From Planctomycetaceae bacterium (GTDB taxonomy: Bacteria > Planctomycetota > Planctomycetia > Pirellulales > UBA1268): a stretch of DNA of 7,236 nt. Position numbers and translations under genes: made by a program. Location of the stretch: contig SXWC01000009.1 of the NCBI GenBank assembly GCA_005789975.1, positions 1 through 7,236 on the forward strand. The letters are read 5' to 3'. This document shows positions 1 through 6,521 of this stretch, in pieces. The notes below the pieces were generated by a model, which made no database searches, had not been told where the DNA came from, and saw nothing but the letters and a program-made list of their open reading frames with translations. Position 1 is the first letter of the stretch; each line of letters starts with the position of its first letter.

Positions 1-836
1 ACTCGCTGCTCAAGCATGCGGCCGGCCTCACCAACCCGGAGTTGGCCGCGGTCTTCGACGATTGGAACAAGGGGGAACTCGACAGTTACCTCATCGACAT
101 CACCCGCGACATCTTCACCGTCAAGGATCCCGAGAGCGGCGGCTTCATGGTCGATCTCATCCTCGACAAGGCCGGCGCCAAGGGCACCGGCAAGTGGATG
201 AGCCAGCTGGCCCTCGACCTCGGCGTGCCCAGCACGCTCGTCACCGAGGCCGTCTACGCCCGCTGCCTGTCGGCGCTCAAGGACGCCCGCGTGCGGGCGA
301 GCAAGGTGCTGCACGGGCCGGTCGCCCGCCCCCCGATCACCGCCGCCGAACGGCCGGTCTTCATCGAGCAGGTGCGGCAGGCCCTCTACGCCTCGAAGAT
401 CGCCAGTTACGCCCAGGGCTACGTGCAGCTGGCCGCGGCCGCCAAGGAGCATGATTGGACGCTCGACTTCGGCGCCATCGCGATGATGTGGCGGGGCGGG
501 TGCATCATCCGCGCGCAGTTCTTGGAACGCATCCACGAGGCCTACAAGGCTCGGCCCGAGCTCGAAAACCTCATGCTCGCCCCCTACTTCACCGACGCGC
601 TCGCCAAGGCCCAGACCCCGTGGCGGCACGTCGTGGCGACGGCGGCCACGATCGGCGTGCCCGTGCCGGCGTTCATGACGGCCCTGGCCTATTACGACGG
701 CTACCGCCATGCCAGCCTGCCGGCCAACCTGCTCCAGGCGCAGCGCGACTACTTCGGCGCGCACACCTACGAGCGGACCGACAGGGCCGGCACGTTCCAC
801 ACCGAATGGCTCGAACTGCGGAAGCCCGTGGCCTGA
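1..836 (+). CDS. gnd: 6-phosphogluconate dehydrogenase, decarboxylating (C-terminal part, truncated by window start)
   Basis: Gnd oxidatively decarboxylates 6-phosphogluconate to ribulose 5-phosphate in the cytoplasm, making NADPH. It is the last oxidative step of the pentose phosphate pathway. The reading frame is open from the window edge (first full codon at 3), so the start lies upstream. The 277 visible residues are the all-alpha C-terminal domain; relative to the usual ~470-490 residues, roughly 200 are missing, including the Rossmann domain. The family signature [13 protein letters not shown] is at visible residues 53-65, followed by [28 protein letters not shown] is at 163-174. The tail [14 protein letters not shown] (245-258) carries the Arg and His that bind substrate phosphate across the dimer, then FHTEWL. 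The signature position that is usually Asn/Gln/Ser before KGTG is Ala here. The stop is 10 nt before the SDR start and overlaps its ribosome binding site, which indicates an operon. Confidence 0.97.
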   Translation, partial: SLLKHAAGLTNPELAAVFDDWNKGELDSYLIDITRDIFTVKDPESGGFMVDLILDKAGAKGTGKWMSQLALDLGVPSTLVTEAVYARCLSALKDARVRASKVLHGPVARPPITAAERPVFIEQVRQALYASKIASYAQGYVQLAAAAKEHDWTLDFGAIAMMWRGGCIIRAQFLERIHEAYKARPELENLMLAPYFTDALAKAQTPWRHVVATAATIGVPVPAFMTALAYYDGYRHASLPANLLQAQRDYFGAHTYERTDRAGTFHTEWLELRKPVA

Positions 837-846
837 GGAATCACAC

Positions 847-1629
847 ATGGCCAACGGCTATCTCGAAAACCTGTTCGGCCTCTCGGGCCGCACGGCCGTC
901 GTGGTCGGCGGCACGGGCGTGCTCGGCGGTGCGCTGGCCGACGGCCTCGCCAGGGCGGGAGCCTTCATCGTGGTCGCGGGACGCGGCGCTGACCGGGGCG
1001 CGGCCCGCGTGGCGGCGATTCAGGCGGCGGGGGGCGACGCCGCTTTCGTGAGCGTGGACGCGGTCGATCGCGAGAGCGTCAACGCCCTGCTCGCGGCGAC
1101 GATCCACGCCCGGGGCAAGGCCGACATCCTCGTCAACTGCGCGGGAGTCAACTCGTCGGTGCCTTACTTCGACATTCCCGACGACGATTTCGACAGGGTG
1201 CTCGACACCAACCTCAAGAGCACCCACATCGGCTGCCAGGTCTTCGGCAGTCACATGGCCGCGACCGGGGGCGGTGCGATCCTCAACATCGGCAGCGTCT
1301 CGGCCGACAAGCCGCTCTCGAAGGTGTTCGCCTACTCCGCGTCGAAGGCTGCGGTCGTCAACTACACGAAAAACGTCGCCCGCGAGCTCGCCTCCAAGGG
1401 AGTCCGCGTGAACGTGCTCTGCCCGGGATTCTTTCCGGCGGAGCAGAACCGCGCCATCCTCTCCCCCGAGCGGACGGCGCAGATCATGAGCCAGACCCCG
1501 ATGAACCGCTTCGGCAGCCCCGAGGAGCTCCTCGGCGCCGCGATCCTGCTCTGCGCCCCGGCTGCGGGGAGCTTCATCACGGGTGCGGAGGTCTACGTCG
1601 ACGGCGGTTTCACCGGAATGAGGTTCTGA
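847..1629 (+). CDS. SDR-family NAD(P)-dependent oxidoreductase, probably acting on a sugar or sugar acid
   Basis: This is a 260-residue classical short-chain dehydrogenase/reductase of normal family length, expected in the cytoplasm. The cofactor loop is GGTGVLG (21-27). NCAG is at 97-100, the structural Asn is N122, the catalytic Ser is S150, and the YxxxK pair is Y163/K167. The C-terminal TGAEVYVDGGF is standard. The second beta strand ends in VAGR (43-46) with no acidic residue, which in this family favours NADP(H) over NAD(H). The segment CPGFFPAEQNR (192-202) and the GGTGVLGG loop recall SDR-type fructuronate/mannonate reductases and gluconate 5-dehydrogenase-like enzymes; this is from memory of the family, so substrate is not assigned. 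The ATG at 847 is chosen because GAGGA (835-839) sits 7 nt upstream and the N-terminus then fits the family. The open frame does continue upstream to 709, but inside gnd. It is 4 nt from zwf, so its substrate is likely tied to glucose or gluconate metabolism. Confidence 0.9.
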   Translation: MANGYLENLFGLSGRTAVVVGGTGVLGGALADGLARAGAFIVVAGRGADRGAARVAAIQAAGGDAAFVSVDAVDRESVNALLAATIHARGKADILVNCAGVNSSVPYFDIPDDDFDRVLDTNLKSTHIGCQVFGSHMAATGGGAILNIGSVSADKPLSKVFAYSASKAAVVNYTKNVARELASKGVRVNVLCPGFFPAEQNRAILSPERTAQIMSQTPMNRFGSPEELLGAAILLCAPAAGSFITGAEVYVDGGFTGMRF

Positions 1630-1633
1630 CCAA

Positions 1634-3091
1634 ATGGCCCACACCATCGTGATCTTCGGCGCCTCGGGTGATCTCACGAGCCGCAAGCTCGTGCCGGCCC
1701 TCTACAACCTCATGCGGGCCGGATCACTGCCGGCCGACACCCGCGTGGTCGGGTTCTCGCGGACGCCGATGAGCGACGACACCTGGCGGGCGAGCCTCCG
1801 CGAGTCAACGGCCAGGCACGCCGGCGACGTGCCGCTCGACGAGGAGTCGTGGCGTCGCTTCGCCGCCGGCGTCCACTACCAGCCGGGCGACATAGAACGC
1901 TCCGAGGATTTCGGCCGCCTCGAGGCCCGCCTCGCCGAACTCGAGGGCCCCGCGGGGGCCGACCGCGTTTATTACCTCGCGACCGCGCCGCAGTTCTACG
2001 AGCCCGTCGTCTCGGCGCTCGGCGCCCACGGCATGGCCGCCCAGTCGCAGGCCGCGCGGAGGATCGTCGTCGAGAAGCCATTCGGCACCGACCTGGCCAC
2101 GGCCCAGTCGCTCAACGCCCACATCCACACCGTGTTCCGCGAGAGCCAGGTGTTTCGCATCGATCACTACCTGGGCAAGGAGTCGGTGCAGAACATCCTC
2201 GCGCTGCGGTTCGCCAACACGATCTTCGAGCCGGTCTGGAACCGCCGCTACATCGACCATGTGCAGATCACGGTGGCCGAGGAGGTTCCCGTGGGGCGAC
2301 GCGGCGTCTTCTACGACGCCGCCGGCGTGCTGCGGGACATGTTCCAGAATCACATCCTCCAGTTGCTGATGGTGACGGCCATGGAGGCGCCCGTGCGGTT
2401 CAACGCGAGCGCCGTCCGCAACGAGAAGGTCAAGGTGCTCGAAGCGATTCGCCCCCTGCGTCCTGCGGAGGTGGCGGCGGCGGGCATCCGGGGTCAATAC
2501 CGCGGCTATCTGGCCGAACCGGGCGTCCGGCCCGACAGCCGCACGCCCACCTTCGGCGCGATTCGCCTGGAGGTGGACAACTGGCGCTGGCAGGGGGTTC
2601 CCTTCTACCTCCGCAGCGGCAAGGCGATGAGTTGCCGCACCACCCAGATCGTGATCGGCTTCCGGCAGCCGCCCCTGGAACTCTTCGCCAACGGCAGCCA
2701 CACGGCCCGCGAGGCCAACCGGCTCGTGATCCAGATCCAGCCGGCGGAGGGCATCCAACTCCACTTCCACACCAAGGTGCCCGGGGCCGGGATGAACATC
2801 CGGCTCACCGACCTGGAGTTCAGCTACTCGCGGCACTTCAAGGGACGGCTGCCGGAAGCCTACGAGCCGCTTCTCCTCGACGTGATGGCGGGGGACGCGA
2901 GCCTCTTCGCCCGGTCCGACGAGGTCGAGAAGTCGTGGGAGATCATCGACCCGTTCGCGCGGGCCTGGGCGTCCGACGCGCTGCCGGCCCCCGACCTCTA
3001 CGAGCACGGCGACTGGGGGCCGAGGTCGAGCTTCGAGTGGATGGCCGCCCAGGGACGGACGTGGTTCGATCTCTGCCCGGTGCTCACGTGA
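1634..3091 (+). CDS. zwf: Glucose-6-phosphate 1-dehydrogenase
   Basis: Zwf oxidises glucose 6-phosphate to 6-phosphogluconolactone with NADP+, the entry step of the oxidative pentose phosphate pathway. The protein is 485 residues, full family length. The nucleotide-binding loop FGASGDL is at 8-14 and R43 lies at the end of the second strand, where an Arg favours NADP. EKPFG is at 147-151. The substrate-binding signature RIDHYLGKE is at 175-183, and the catalytic His is in RDMFQNH with H240; these numbers coincide with Asp177, His178 and His240 of the Leuconostoc enzyme. DNWRWQGVPFYLRSGK (315-330) is the expected C-domain block. The region after RGQY (287-290) is short, running straight into GYLAEPGV, and TPTF replaces the common TETF. 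The ATG follows the SDR stop by 4 nt with GAGG (1620-1623) 10 nt upstream. No lactonase gene lies between zwf and gnd. Confidence 0.97.
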   Translation: MAHTIVIFGASGDLTSRKLVPALYNLMRAGSLPADTRVVGFSRTPMSDDTWRASLRESTARHAGDVPLDEESWRRFAAGVHYQPGDIERSEDFGRLEARLAELEGPAGADRVYYLATAPQFYEPVVSALGAHGMAAQSQAARRIVVEKPFGTDLATAQSLNAHIHTVFRESQVFRIDHYLGKESVQNILALRFANTIFEPVWNRRYIDHVQITVAEEVPVGRRGVFYDAAGVLRDMFQNHILQLLMVTAMEAPVRFNASAVRNEKVKVLEAIRPLRPAEVAAAGIRGQYRGYLAEPGVRPDSRTPTFGAIRLEVDNWRWQGVPFYLRSGKAMSCRTTQIVIGFRQPPLELFANGSHTAREANRLVIQIQPAEGIQLHFHTKVPGAGMNIRLTDLEFSYSRHFKGRLPEAYEPLLLDVMAGDASLFARSDEVEKSWEIIDPFARAWASDALPAPDLYEHGDWGPRSSFEWMAAQGRTWFDLCPVLT

Positions 3092-4176
3092 GCATCGCAG
3101 AGCGGCGTTGCCCGGCACCGTTTTCGCTCGGCGGCGTGCCGATCGGCTCGCCGGTCGTGCAGGCCGCCCTTTCGGGCTACAGCGACCGGGCGATGCGGGT
3201 GCTCGCGCGGCGGTACGGTGCCTCCTATTCCCTCGGCGAGGTGCTGCTCGACAAGTTCGTCGCCGAGGTCGGCACCAACCGTCGCAACCTCGCCCGTCTC
3301 GCCGTCGCCGCCGAAGAGCATCCCGTCGGCGGACAACTCATGGGATCGAATCCCGACGACTTCCCGCCGGCCGCCCGCCGGCTCGTGGCGGAGGGCTACG
3401 ACGTCATCGACATCAACTTCGGCTGCCCGGTGAAAAAGGTGCTCGGCCGCTGCCGTGGCGGCTATCTGCTTTCGCAGCCGACCACGGCCCTCGAGATCGT
3501 GGCCAAGGTCCGCGACGCCCTGCCGCCGCACGTGCCCGTGACGCTCAAGATGCGACGGGGCCTGGATGATTCACCACAGAGCCTCGACAACTTCTGGACG
3601 ATCTTCGACGGGGCGTTCGCCCGCGGGGCGGCGGCGATCACGGTGCATGGCCGTACGGTCCAGCAGAAGTACGTGGGGCCGAGCAACTGGGAGTTTCTCG
3701 CCGCGGTGAAGCGGCACGCCGGCGAGCGGATCGTGATCGGCTCGGGCGACCTGTTTTCGGCGGAGGCCTGCGTGGCCATGCTCGAACGAACCGGCGTCAA
3801 CGGGGTGAGCATCGCCCGCGGTGCGATCGGCAATCCGTGGATCTTCCGACAGACCCTCGCCCTGCTCGCCGGCGATCCGCCGCTGCCGCTCCCCACGATT
3901 CACGAGCAGCGCGACGTGCTCCGCGAGCACTGGCAACTCTCGATGGACCTCCACGGCGAACAGATCGCCGGCCGCAGCATGCGGAAGTTTGCGATCAAGT
4001 ATGCCCGCGTGCATCCCGACCACCTCGCCGTCCGCGACGCCTTCATCGGCGTGAAGGTCAACGGCGACTGGCAGGCCGTGCTCGCCCGCTTCTACGCGGC
4101 TGACGGGCCCGGCCGCGACCCCGCCGCCGACATCGACGAGACGGCCGACTGCGATTCCGGCGGACAGAACGGCTGA
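3088..4176 (+). CDS. tRNA-dihydrouridine synthase (Dus family)
   Basis: Dus enzymes are flavoproteins that reduce specific uridines of tRNA to dihydrouridine using NADPH and FMN. The 362 residues form the FMN-binding TIM barrel followed by a helical C-terminal domain. Motifs in order: ALSGYSDRAMR (28-37), equivalent to the APMxGVTD block; DINFGCPVKKV (108-118) with catalytic C113; LKMRRGLDD (153-161); ITVHGRT (184-190); VIGSGD (216-221) and SIARGAIGNPWIFR (241-254), which hold the FMN phosphate. The start is GTG at 3088, overlapping the zwf TGA as GTGA, so translation is probably coupled; no good ribosome binding site is seen. Differences from typical DusB: AAL for the usual APM, and a stretch LGRCRGGYLLSQ where most members have an NRKLAGSALL-like sequence. 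I assign the family firmly but not the tRNA position or the DusA/B/C subtype. The acidic, Gly-rich tail after ~340 looks disordered. Confidence 0.93.
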   Translation: MSIAERRCPAPFSLGGVPIGSPVVQAALSGYSDRAMRVLARRYGASYSLGEVLLDKFVAEVGTNRRNLARLAVAAEEHPVGGQLMGSNPDDFPPAARRLVAEGYDVIDINFGCPVKKVLGRCRGGYLLSQPTTALEIVAKVRDALPPHVPVTLKMRRGLDDSPQSLDNFWTIFDGAFARGAAAITVHGRTVQQKYVGPSNWEFLAAVKRHAGERIVIGSGDLFSAEACVAMLERTGVNGVSIARGAIGNPWIFRQTLALLAGDPPLPLPTIHEQRDVLREHWQLSMDLHGEQIAGRSMRKFAIKYARVHPDHLAVRDAFIGVKVNGDWQAVLARFYAADGPGRDPAADIDETADCDSGGQNG

Positions 4177-4285
4177 CCGTCCGTGGACCATGCGCAAGAC
4201 GGCCCGACGGGCGGCTTCGGCTTTGAATGGCGATTGTGCCCTGCATGACAGCGGGGCGGGCTGCCCGTGCCGAACAGGATCGCAT
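4177..4285. other. Convergent intergenic spacer between dus and queG
   Basis: This 109-nt gap separates two genes that end toward each other. Only small GC-rich stems are visible: GCCC-GAC-GGGC around 4204-4214 and CGGG-CTG-CCCG at 4257-4267. Neither is followed by a T run on either strand, so an intrinsic terminator is not supported. Termination may be Rho-dependent or read through into the opposite gene; this is inference. Confidence 0.5.
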
Positions 4286-5494
4286 TCACGACGTTTGTCC
4301 ACTTGGTCCACCGGCGGAAACGCCAAGGGTTTCCCCGGTGGCGATCTCGGCGGCGACCTCCGCGTCGGTCTCGACCTCCCGCCGCCGGGCCAACGCCGTC
4401 CGACACTCGGCCTCGAGCACACCCGCCGAGATCCAGCGGCCCAGCGCCCATGCGGCGGCCCCCCGGACCACCGGCTCATCGTCATCGAGCGCGGCGGCCA
4501 ACGACTCGAAGCTCGGCGGATGCGGATGATTGCCCAACGCGATCGCCGCCGAGCGGAGCAGGCCCCCGCGCTTCGGCCGCAGGAGGGCCGTGCCGGCGAA
4601 ACGCCCGCGAAACTCTCGCTTGTCCATGCGGAGGATGCCGGCCAGCGACAGGGTGGTTTCACCTCCGCGAGCCTGAAACATCGGTTCGGTCGATCCCGGC
4701 GAGTGCCGGTTCCAGGGGCAGACCTCCTGGCAGACATCGCAGCCGAACACCCAATCGCCCATGCCGACACGGAGGTCGGCGGCAATGGGCCCCCGCTGCT
4801 CGATCGTGAGTCCGCTGATGCACCGATTGGCGTCGAGCAGCCGTGGCTCCACCAGCGCTCCCGTCGGACAGGCGTCGAGACAGGCCGTGCACGTGCCGCA
4901 GTGGTCCGTCTGGATCGGCACGCTTGCCGGAAGGGCGAGATCGGTCAGCAGGGCGGTGAGCAGGAAGTAGCTCCCCGCGCCGGGATCGATGAGCATCGTG
5001 TTCTTGCCGACCCAGCCGAGTCCGGCGAGCCGGGCAAAATCCCGTTCCGCGATCGGGGCCGAGTCGACGACCCCGCGGGTGCGACAGCCGGGGACGCGGG
5101 CCTCGAGCCAGGCGCCGAGGCGGTTGCTGCGGTCCCGCAGGATGTCGTGGTAGTCGTCGCCCCAGGCGTAGCGGGCCACGCGGCCCCTGCCCTGCCCCGG
5201 AACCTGCCCGACGGCCGGAGCCGCCGTGGCATGGTCGGTCGCCAGCATCACGACGCTCCGGACCCCCTCGAGAACCGACTCCGCCGACCGCCGCAACGGC
5301 TCGTGACGTTCCAGCCATTCCCCCATCGCACCGGCGAAGCCACGGGCCAGCCACTCTTGGAAATGGGCATGGTGCGGAGGTGCGGTGAGGTCGGTGATCC
5401 CGATTCGCGAAAAACCCAGCCGGAGAGCCTCCTCCCGCAGCGCCGCGGCGGTGACGGTCGGATCGAAGGCGGCGGCTGTCTGGGGGGGCTGCAT
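4286..5494 (-). CDS. queG: Epoxyqueuosine reductase QueG
   Basis: QueG reduces epoxyqueuosine at position 34 of GUN-anticodon tRNAs to queuosine, using cobalamin and two [4Fe-4S] clusters in the cytoplasm. With the chosen start it has 402 residues, slightly longer than the usual ~350-390. Motifs in order: FQEWLARGFAGAMGEWL (45-61); ARYAWGDDYHDILR (107-120); VDSAPIAER (143-151), whose D144 matches the proposed proton donor; AGLGWVGKNTMLI (157-169). Ferredoxin-like clusters follow: C199, C202, C205, C209 in CGTCTACLDACP and C252, C255, C259 in CDVCQEVCPWN, plus C225. The C-terminal HEAT-like part starts at LLRPKRGGLLRSAAIALGN (304-322). The frame is open upstream to ATG 5650 (454 residues) with another ATG at 5593, but those 52 residues are Pro/Ser-rich and unlike the family, and family similarity begins at about residue 17 of this version. 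None of the three starts has a strong ribosome binding site. Confidence 0.95.
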   Translation of the reverse strand: MQPPQTAAAFDPTVTAAALREEALRLGFSRIGITDLTAPPHHAHFQEWLARGFAGAMGEWLERHEPLRRSAESVLEGVRSVVMLATDHATAAPAVGQVPGQGRGRVARYAWGDDYHDILRDRSNRLGAWLEARVPGCRTRGVVDSAPIAERDFARLAGLGWVGKNTMLIDPGAGSYFLLTALLTDLALPASVPIQTDHCGTCTACLDACPTGALVEPRLLDANRCISGLTIEQRGPIAADLRVGMGDWVFGCDVCQEVCPWNRHSPGSTEPMFQARGGETTLSLAGILRMDKREFRGRFAGTALLRPKRGGLLRSAAIALGNHPHPPSFESLAAALDDDEPVVRGAAAWALGRWISAGVLEAECRTALARRREVETDAEVAAEIATGETLGVSAGGPSGQTS

Positions 5495-5636
5495 GAACCG
5501 ACAAGGCTGGCGGAGTTGGTGAGGTCTCCCGCCGCTCGCGCGCGGGCTTTCGTCGGCCTCGGTCGCCTCCGGTGTTCCGACGGGGGGAGACATCTGCTGG
5601 AAGTTGGTCTGGACCCGTGGGCCAGATTCGCTATTT

Positions 5637-5670
5637 TCCCGCCCTCGCATTGTCCCCTACGGCGGCGGGA
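5637..5670. repeat. Inverted repeat in the lipoprotein gene leader
   Basis: TCCCGCC at 5637-5643 is perfectly complementary to GGCGGGA at 5664-5670, with a 20-nt loop. It lies 31 nt before the GTG start of the lipoprotein gene and just after the AT-rich patch at 5631-5637. No T run follows on either strand (the - strand stem is followed by A residues), so it is not a terminator. It could be a leader hairpin, a protein-binding site, or chance in GC-rich DNA. Confidence 0.35.
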
Positions 5671-5689
5671 TTCCAAATCGTTCCCATGT

Positions 5690-5693
5690 GGAG
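5690..5693 (+). promoter_or_regulatory. Ribosome binding site deciding the GTG start at 5702
   Basis: GGAG at 5690-5693 lies 8 nt before GTG 5702, ideal spacing. The alternative in-frame GTG at 5693 overlaps this site and has no comparable upstream sequence, so 5702 is preferred. Confidence 0.6.
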
Positions 5694-5701
5694 TGCCTGA
5701 C

Positions 5702-6418
5702 GTGCCTACTTCCTCGCAGCCCCGGCAGACGTCACACGGCACATTCGCCGCGCTGGTCTGCATCGCCCTGCTCGGCATGGTCGGTTGCCAGACGCCCCAG
5801 ACGGCCACCGTGGCGGCGCCGGCCACCGGAATGATCGGCCAGCCGGCGCCCTACGGCAGCTGGGCAACGCCGCCCCAAGGCGCCGCCTACCCTCCCACGG
5901 TCAGCGCACCGCCGATGCCCGCCAACCCCGGCGCGCCGATGCCCGGCCCGGCCACGCAGTGGCAGGCCGCCGCACCCGGCGTGCCGCCACAGGCGGGGGC
6001 TCCCCCGGCGGCAGCCAACTCCTGGTCGTGGTCGCAGCCTCAGGCAGGGGCACCGCCGTCGATGCAGCAATACGGCACCCAACTCCAAAACCAGGCCAAC
6101 CAATACTCGCAGGCCGCCACGAATCAGGTCCAGCAGTACGCCAACCAGCCGCAGCAGTGGGCCAATCAGGCGCAGCAATACGCCAACCAGCAGACGCAGC
6201 AGCTGAACAACCAGCTGCAGAACACGGCCAATCAATACACCCAGGGCGTCAACAATCAGGTGCAGCAGGGGATGCAGGCGGCCCAGCAGCAGGTCACGGC
6301 CCAGATGCCGACCTACCAGCAGCCTCCCGCGAACACTTCTTGGAACCCCTTCGCAACGAGCTCCCAGTCGCTCCCGCCGGCCCGCGCCACGCCCGCGACG
6401 ACGATCCCGCGTTACTAG
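5702..6418 (+). CDS. Small Pro/Ala- and Gln/Asn-rich repeat lipoprotein (hypothetical)
   Basis: I do not recognise a named family. The 238-residue product starts with a type II signal peptide: R9 and H12, a hydrophobic stretch FAALVCIALLGMVG (15-28), then C29 in the lipobox-like MVGC, so it is probably lipidated at C29 and anchored to a membrane facing the cell envelope. Residues ~35-120 are low-complexity Pro/Ala/Gly-rich. Residues 127-192 are Gln/Asn-rich and built of 7-8-residue units such as QVQQYAN, QPQQWAN and QAQQYAN, each with an aromatic or aliphatic residue at position 5 in several copies. The tail (~203-238) is again Pro/Ser/Thr-rich and ends in RY. No enzyme motif is seen. GTG 5702 is chosen for its GGAG at 5690-5693. 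It probably has its own promoter because queG is divergent. A structural or adhesive envelope role is possible but is only inference. Confidence 0.8.
   Translation: MPTSSQPRQTSHGTFAALVCIALLGMVGCQTPQTATVAAPATGMIGQPAPYGSWATPPQGAAYPPTVSAPPMPANPGAPMPGPATQWQAAAPGVPPQAGAPPAAANSWSWSQPQAGAPPSMQQYGTQLQNQANQYSQAATNQVQQYANQPQQWANQAQQYANQQTQQLNNQLQNTANQYTQGVNNQVQQGMQAAQQQVTAQMPTYQQPPANTSWNPFATSSQSLPPARATPATTIPRY
6080..6277 (+). repeat. In-frame Gln/Asn heptad-like repeats in the lipoprotein
   Basis: Residues 127-192 split into nine units of 7 or 8 residues, each starting with Q: QLQNQAN, QYSQAATN, QVQQYAN, QPQQWAN, QAQQYAN, QQTQQLNN, QLQNTAN, QYTQGVNN, QVQQGMQ. The first three and last three units match each other: residues 127-145 (6080-6136) and 171-189 (6212-6268) share 14 of 19 residues, giving a 44-residue (132-nt) super-repeat. 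Five of the 14 shared residues use different synonymous codons, so the duplication is not recent. Confidence 0.75.
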
Positions 6419-6462
6419 CGGTCCGTGGGTAAAATCGACAGCCGCCGCATCCAGCGGCAGTA

Positions 6463-6496
6463 GACTCGGGCCGGGCCCTGCTGGACCGTCCGAGTC
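6463..6496 (+). other. Strong hairpin between the lipoprotein gene and the SecA-like gene
   Basis: GACTCGGG (6463-6470) pairs with TCCGAGTC (6489-6496), seven Watson-Crick pairs plus a G-T wobble. It continues inward past a bulged C6471 as CGG (6472-6474) with CCG (6486-6488), leaving an 11-nt loop, about 11 pairs in all. No T run follows, so it is not a classical intrinsic terminator. It ends 14 nt before the ribosome binding site of the SecA-like gene. A second small stem, GCCGC (6441-6445) with GCGGC (6454-6458), precedes it. Confidence 0.55.
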
Positions 6497-6510
6497 GATG
6501 TTGGGACCAC

Positions 6511-6514
6511 GAGG
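6511..6514 (+). promoter_or_regulatory. Ribosome binding site deciding the ATG start at 6522
   Basis: GAGG at 6511-6514 lies 7 nt before ATG 6522. The in-frame ATG at 6498 directly abuts the hairpin and has no ribosome binding site outside it, so 6522 is preferred. Confidence 0.6.
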
Positions 6515-6521
6515 TGCTGTC

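Larger units (their letters stand above)
5495..5701. other. Divergent intergenic region between queG and the lipoprotein gene
   Basis: This 207-nt region should hold promoters for both divergent genes. Its GC drops locally around CTATTTT (5631-5637), the only -10-like AT-rich stretch on the + strand; TTGGTC at 5604-5609 resembles a -35 box but is 22 nt away, too far for a standard sigma-70 promoter. A 7-bp inverted repeat spans 5637-5670. If queG actually starts at 5593 or 5650, most of this region would be its N-terminal coding sequence. No promoter can be called with confidence. Confidence 0.4.

Noticed and set aside
841..1686. Open frame of 281 codons on the - strand opposite the SDR gene
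   Set aside because: Low-complexity Arg/Ala/Glu-rich product with no motifs; mirrors codon bias of the + strand SDR.
1805..3118. Open frame of 437 codons on the - strand opposite zwf
   Set aside because: It is a complement shadow of zwf in GC-rich DNA; the product is rich in Arg, Gly, His and Val with no recognisable domain, while zwf shows full family motifs.
4257..4267. CGGG-CTG-CCCG stem as a terminator between dus and queG
   Set aside because: Only four pairs with a 3-nt loop and no T run on either strand.
3571..4785. Open frame of 404 codons on the - strand spanning the end of dus, the spacer and the queG 3' half
   Set aside because: It crosses two well-supported genes in other frames and has no family resemblance.
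5604..5637. Possible sigma-70 promoter TTGGTC ... TATTTT for the lipoprotein gene
   Set aside because: The spacing of 22 nt is too long and both boxes match the consensus poorly.
5686..5700. Four-codon ORF (MWSA, stop) just before the lipoprotein start
   Set aside because: It could suggest a coupled leader peptide, but it has no ribosome binding site of its own and such short ORFs occur by chance.
4190..5701. Long + strand open frame upstream of and in frame with the lipoprotein
   Set aside because: It is the antisense shadow of queG; the real protein begins at GTG 5702 with a ribosome binding site and signal peptide.
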